Shown in pieces: positions 14,538 to 17,632 of a stretch of DNA of 17,632 nucleotides. How positions within the stretch are numbered: position 1 is the stretch's first letter; the number at the start of each line of letters is the position of its first letter. Source of the stretch: CAYVBN01 sp964538565 (GTDB taxonomy: Bacteria; Pseudomonadota; Alphaproteobacteria; Rhizobiales; Xanthobacteraceae); the NCBI GenBank assembly GCA_964538565.1, contig CAZIGW010000289.1:1-17632 (forward strand), read 5' to 3'. The translations under genes were made by a program, and so were the position numbers. Under the pieces are notes generated by a model, which was not told where the DNA came from, did no database searches, and saw only the letters and a program-made list of their open reading frames with translations.

Positions 14538-15856
14538 CGGCCGACGTGCTGCACGTGCCGTACACTTATTTTCCGGATGCGGTGGGCGGCACGGAAGTCT
14601 ACGTGCACGCGTTGGCGCAGCGGCTTGCCGCGCGCGGATACCGCTCGGCGGTGGCAGCGCCCGGGCCGACCGCCGAGCGATGCGTCCTCGACGGCATTCC
14701 CGTCCATCGATTCGTCGGCAACCGCCGCGCGCGCCTTGACCTCGCCTACGGCGTCGCCGATCGAATTGCCGCCGCTGAATTCCGCGCGATCGTGCGCGAG
14801 AGGGGGCCGCAGATCGTGCATTTGCACGCGCGGACGGCGGCGGTATCGGCGGCGTTGATCGATAGCGCACGCGAGACCGGCGCACGCGTTGTGTTCACCT
14901 ATCACACGGCAACGGCGAGCTGCGCACGTGGGACGATGATGCGGTTCGGCGAGGTGCCGTGCGACGGCGCCATCCGGCCCGGCCGCTGCGCCGCCTGCGC
15001 GCTGCATGGTCGCGGCGTGTCGAGGCCTGCCGCCGCATTAGCCGGCACCATGGCCGCCGCGTTTGGGACGCAGCTGTGTGCGTCCGCCGCGCGTCTGCCA
15101 TTGCCCAAGGCAGCGCGCATTCCGTTGCTGCTGGGGTCCGGCCGGGCGTCGTTCGACGCGTTCATGCGCAGAATTGATCATGTCGTGTCGGTGTGCGATT
15201 GGGCGCGCGACGTTCTCGTCCGCAACGGCGTGCCGGCGGACAAGATCACCGTCTCGCGCCACGGAGTGGCGGCGCCGGTCGTGCCGGCGTCGCCGCGGCC
15301 GCGGCGCAAGGCCGGTGCACCGTTGCGGATCGCCTATTTCGGTCGCCTCGACCCCGCCAAGGGTCCCGATCTTCTCGTCCGCGCGCTGGCGGCGATCCCT
15401 CATGTCGAAGCCCGCGTCGATTTCTACGGTCTGCGGCAGGGGAATGATAGCGAATGCTGTACGGCCCACCTCAACGAACGGGTCGGGGCCGATAGCAGGC
15501 TGGCGTTTCAGCCGCCGGTGCCGCCGAATGCGGTTCCACAGACAATGGCACAATACGACCTGATTGCCGTGCCGTCGCGCTGTCTCGAAACCGGGCCTCT
15601 GGTTGTGCATGAGGCCTTCCTCGCCGGCGTGCCGGTTCTTGGCGCACGCCTTGGCGGTATCGCCGAGCTCGTGCGCGACGGCGTCGACGGCGTGCTGGTC
15701 GCGCCAGACGACGTGGCCGCCTGGGCGCAGGCCATCGAACGGCTGGCCGGTGGCGAACCGCGGCTGCAGGCGATGCGCGCCAACTGCCGCGCGCTGCGGA
15801 CGATGGATGACGCGGCCGACGACATGGCAAAACTGTACACGGCGCTTCTCGGTTGA
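14534..15856 (+). CDS. Family 4 glycosyltransferase with a four-cysteine insert
   Basis: A 440-residue GT-B glycosyltransferase. The N-terminal domain opens with VPYTYFPDAVGGTEVYVHALAQRL, the glycine loop common to GT4 enzymes, and contains IVHLHAR (94-100) and FTYHT (121-125). The C-terminal domain has FGRLDPAKGPDLL (269-281), with Arg271 and Lys276 as donor-phosphate contacts, and ETGPLVVHE (352-360), a full E-x7-E motif. Between the halves lies an insert with Cys130, Cys143, Cys152 and Cys155 (C-x12-C-x8-C-x2-C), which looks like a metal-binding knuckle. The start is GTG at 14534, overlapping the previous stop as GTGA. No in-frame ATG suits, because the first Met would remove the glycine loop. 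The end overlaps the next gene as TTGA. The sugar specificity is unknown. Confidence 0.9.
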   Translation: MTADVLHVPYTYFPDAVGGTEVYVHALAQRLAARGYRSAVAAPGPTAERCVLDGIPVHRFVGNRRARLDLAYGVADRIAAAEFRAIVRERGPQIVHLHARTAAVSAALIDSARETGARVVFTYHTATASCARGTMMRFGEVPCDGAIRPGRCAACALHGRGVSRPAAALAGTMAAAFGTQLCASAARLPLPKAARIPLLLGSGRASFDAFMRRIDHVVSVCDWARDVLVRNGVPADKITVSRHGVAAPVVPASPRPRRKAGAPLRIAYFGRLDPAKGPDLLVRALAAIPHVEARVDFYGLRQGNDSECCTAHLNERVGADSRLAFQPPVPPNAVPQTMAQYDLIAVPSRCLETGPLVVHEAFLAGVPVLGARLGGIAELVRDGVDGVLVAPDDVAAWAQAIERLAGGEPRLQAMRANCRALRTMDDAADDMAKLYTALLG

Positions 15857-17010
15857 TTGGCTTTGCGCGCACAAAACGGCCGCGCGGTGTTCTCTTTCTG
15901 CAGATTGCGGACCCCGCCTATTACCCGCCGATCATGCATGCCGCCGCGCTCATGGCGGAGGCCGGATGGTCGGTTGACCTTCTCTGCGTGCCGATCGCCG
16001 GAAGTGCCCTGGTCATGGCGGATCGGGCGGGTATCACGCGGCACGAGCTTGCAGCTCGCGCGACGCATGTCGTCGACAAGGTCTGTTATGGGTCCTATGC
16101 GTTCGCGGCGGTGCAACTGGCACGCCGGCTGCGGCCGGACTGGCTCTATGCCTCCGATCCGGCAAGTTGCGGACCGGCTCTGCTCGCCGCGCAGATGTCG
16201 GGGGCCAAGCTCGTCTATCACGAACACGACACCCCGGATGGCGCCGCGCTCAATTTTGTTTTCGAGCGGTTGCGTATCCGCATGCTGCGGCGTGCGGACG
16301 TCGTCGTCCTGCCAAATTCGGAGCGAGCCCGCCTGGTGGCTGAGACGGCCAACGGCTCGCGCGCGCGCTTGTGCACCGTCTGGAACGTTCCGCAGCGCGA
16401 CGAGCTGCTCCCGCTACGCCGTCGCCGCAACGGGCCGCTGGTCATCTACTACCACGGCAGCATCACGCCCGAGCGCCTGCCTGAAACGGTCCTTGCCGCG
16501 GTATCGCGCATGGGGGGCCGCGTGACCTTGCGAATTGCCGGCTACGAGGCCCCGGGCGCCGCCGGATATGTCCGCAGTCTTTGCGACCGGGCCGCTGCGG
16601 CGGGTACGCCGGGCCTCATCGACTATCTGGGCGCCGTCCAGCGACGGGACGATCTGCTCGACACGGCGGCCAGCGCCGATGTCGGACTCGCGCTGATGCC
16701 GCGGCGGTCGCGTGACCTGAACATGCGCTTCATGGCCGGCGCGTCGAACAAGCCGTTCGACTACATGGCCGCCGGCCTCGGCCTGATCGTGTCCGATCAG
16801 CCGGAGTGGATGGAGATGTTCGTCAGGCCCGGCTATGCCCGGGCGGTCGATCCGGACAGCGCCGGCTCGATTCAGGCAGCGCTGCAATGGTTCGTCGACC
16901 ATCCGGACGAGCGCGCGGCGATGGCGGCGCGAGCGCGCGCCAAGATCGCCGCCGACTGGAACTATGAGACGGCGTTTGCGCCGGTATTGAAGCGGCTCAA
17001 CGATGGTTGA
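15853..17010 (+). CDS. Glycosyltransferase, family 4-like (GT-B fold)
   Basis: A 385-residue GT-B protein. The N-terminal half carries VLFLQIADPAYYPPIMHAA (13-31), WLYASDP (97-103) and LVYHEHDTPDG (120-130). The C-terminal half carries IYYHGSITPERLPE (198-211) and the donor-site stretch SNKPFDYMAAGLGLIVSD (298-315), where the usual second acid of E-x7-E is not obvious. NPF/NKPF-type stretches like this occur in GT4 members of exopolysaccharide loci. The start is TTG at 15853, overlapping the previous stop as TTGA. The first in-frame ATG would fall at residue 28 (15934) and cut off the first beta strand, so the TTG is preferred. It should add a sugar in the cytoplasm; donor and acceptor are unknown. 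Confidence 0.8.
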   Translation: MIGFARTKRPRGVLFLQIADPAYYPPIMHAAALMAEAGWSVDLLCVPIAGSALVMADRAGITRHELAARATHVVDKVCYGSYAFAAVQLARRLRPDWLYASDPASCGPALLAAQMSGAKLVYHEHDTPDGAALNFVFERLRIRMLRRADVVVLPNSERARLVAETANGSRARLCTVWNVPQRDELLPLRRRRNGPLVIYYHGSITPERLPETVLAAVSRMGGRVTLRIAGYEAPGAAGYVRSLCDRAAAAGTPGLIDYLGAVQRRDDLLDTAASADVGLALMPRRSRDLNMRFMAGASNKPFDYMAAGLGLIVSDQPEWMEMFVRPGYARAVDPDSAGSIQAALQWFVDHPDERAAMAARARAKIAADWNYETAFAPVLKRLNDG

Positions 17011-17031
17011 GGACGCGGCATTCCTGCTGTG

Positions 17032-17632
17032 ATGTGCAAATCGGCCGATTGCCGGTCAGAGGTGCAGCTCGAGGGCGCGTCGCCGGAGATGGAGTCGTTG
17101 CGTTCTGACGCCGGGCGAAAATGGCGCATCGGCTTCGTCAACACCCATCCCATTCAATATTTCGCCCCGCTCTATGCCTATCTCAACGCGACCGGGCGAT
17201 TCACGATCACGGCCTTCTATCTGTCGGACTACTCCATCCGCGGCGCGCCCGATCGCGCGTTCGGCCGCGCCGTCAAGTGGGATGTCGACCTGCTGTCAGG
17301 CTACGAGGCCGAATTCGTCGCCGGGGCGGAGCGGCGGAACGAACCGACCGGCTTCCTCTCGGCGATCGCGCCGCGAATATGGCGGCAGGTGCGGCGTCAC
17401 CGGCTCGACGGGCTGGTCATTCACGGGCATACGCCGGCGGCGGTGCTCGTCGCAGCAATGGGCGCGATGGCCGGCGGCATTCCCGTCTTCGCGCGCGGCG
17501 AGACGCATCTCGGCCTGCCGTGCGGCCGGCTGAAGCGTCGCGCCCGGCAGGCAATCATGGGCGGCTTGTATCGCCGCCTCGCTGGCGTGCTCGCCATCGG
17601 CTCGGCCAACGCTGCGTTCTATCGCGCGCTCG
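17032..17632 (+). CDS. Glycosyltransferase, N-terminal part (cut by window end)
   Basis: An open frame that runs off the right edge; about 200 residues are visible. From about residue 30 it reads KWRIGFVNTHPIQYFAPLY, a strand-loop typical of one group of GT4-like enzymes, then FYLSDYSIRG, AVKWDVDLLSGYEAEFV, LVIHGHTP and VFARGETHLG, which fit the N-terminal Rossmann domain of a GT-B glycosyltransferase. The donor-binding half lies outside the window. The start is uncertain: ATG 17032 (21 nt after the previous stop) gives a 30-residue extension, GTG 17062 is possible, and ATG 17089 gives the most family-like N-terminus but only an abutting GGAG. It probably belongs to the same operon. Confidence 0.75.
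   Translation, partial: MCKSADCRSEVQLEGASPEMESLRSDAGRKWRIGFVNTHPIQYFAPLYAYLNATGRFTITAFYLSDYSIRGAPDRAFGRAVKWDVDLLSGYEAEFVAGAERRNEPTGFLSAIAPRIWRQVRRHRLDGLVIHGHTPAAVLVAAMGAMAGGIPVFARGETHLGLPCGRLKRRARQAIMGGLYRRLAGVLAIGSANAAFYRAL

Noticed and set aside
1..17632. CRISPR arrays, tRNA or rRNA genes, insertion sequences, phage genes
   Set aside because: No regularly spaced repeats, no RNA gene signatures and no transposase or integrase motifs were seen on either strand.

Overview
The window is one strand-uniform, GC-rich polysaccharide biosynthesis locus. All 15 genes lie on the + strand and are packed almost without gaps. The only AT-rich, non-coding stretch is positions 1-252, which probably holds the promoter and control region. 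The strong G/C preference at third codon positions and the protein styles suggest a high-GC proteobacterium, most likely an alphaproteobacterium of the Hyphomicrobiales type. That is an impression from the sequence and was not tested by any search.

Layout. Left end: AT-rich leader with repeated AAATTGATAA words (1-252). Then an AsnB-type glutamine amidotransferase (253-2136) and an ABC-2 polysaccharide exporter pair, the Wzm-like permease (2133-3011) and the Wzt-like ATPase with an extra C-terminal domain (3011-4270). Next come a SAM methyltransferase (4290-4886), a carbohydrate sulfotransferase (4883-5878), and a two-domain protein fusing a family 2 glycosyltransferase to a methyltransferase (5901-7448). 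A nucleotide-sugar cassette follows: a LegB-like 4,6-dehydratase (7417-8430), a sugar-1-phosphate nucleotidyltransferase (8427-9203) and a PLP sugar aminotransferase (9200-10345). The right half is mainly glycosyltransferases: GT4 (10362-11561), GT2 (11558-12604), GT2 (13542-14537), GT4 (14534-15856), GT4 (15853-17010) and a glycosyltransferase cut by the window end (17032-17632). A FkbM methyltransferase (12601-13521) sits among them.

How they fit together (inference). The nucleotidyltransferase, dehydratase and aminotransferase would make a nucleotide-activated amino-deoxysugar. The seven glycosyltransferase domains would build the repeat unit. The methyltransferases, the sulfotransferase and the AsnB-type amidotransferase would decorate it. 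The Wzm/Wzt pair would carry the glycan across the inner membrane, and the C-terminal domain of Wzt may read a decorated chain end. No initiating glycosyltransferase, Wza/Wzc-type outer-membrane exporter, Wzx/Wzy or O-antigen ligase is visible, so the locus very likely continues past the right edge or depends on genes elsewhere.

Eight junctions are 4-bp start/stop overlaps (six ATGA, one GTGA, one TTGA) and one is a 1-bp TGATG overlap, which points to one long translationally coupled operon. The less ordinary features are the sulfotransferase, the GT2-methyltransferase fusion, a four-cysteine insert in the GT4 at 14534, an altered PP-loop in AsnB, and a perfect 9-bp hairpin between the sulfotransferase and the fusion gene.
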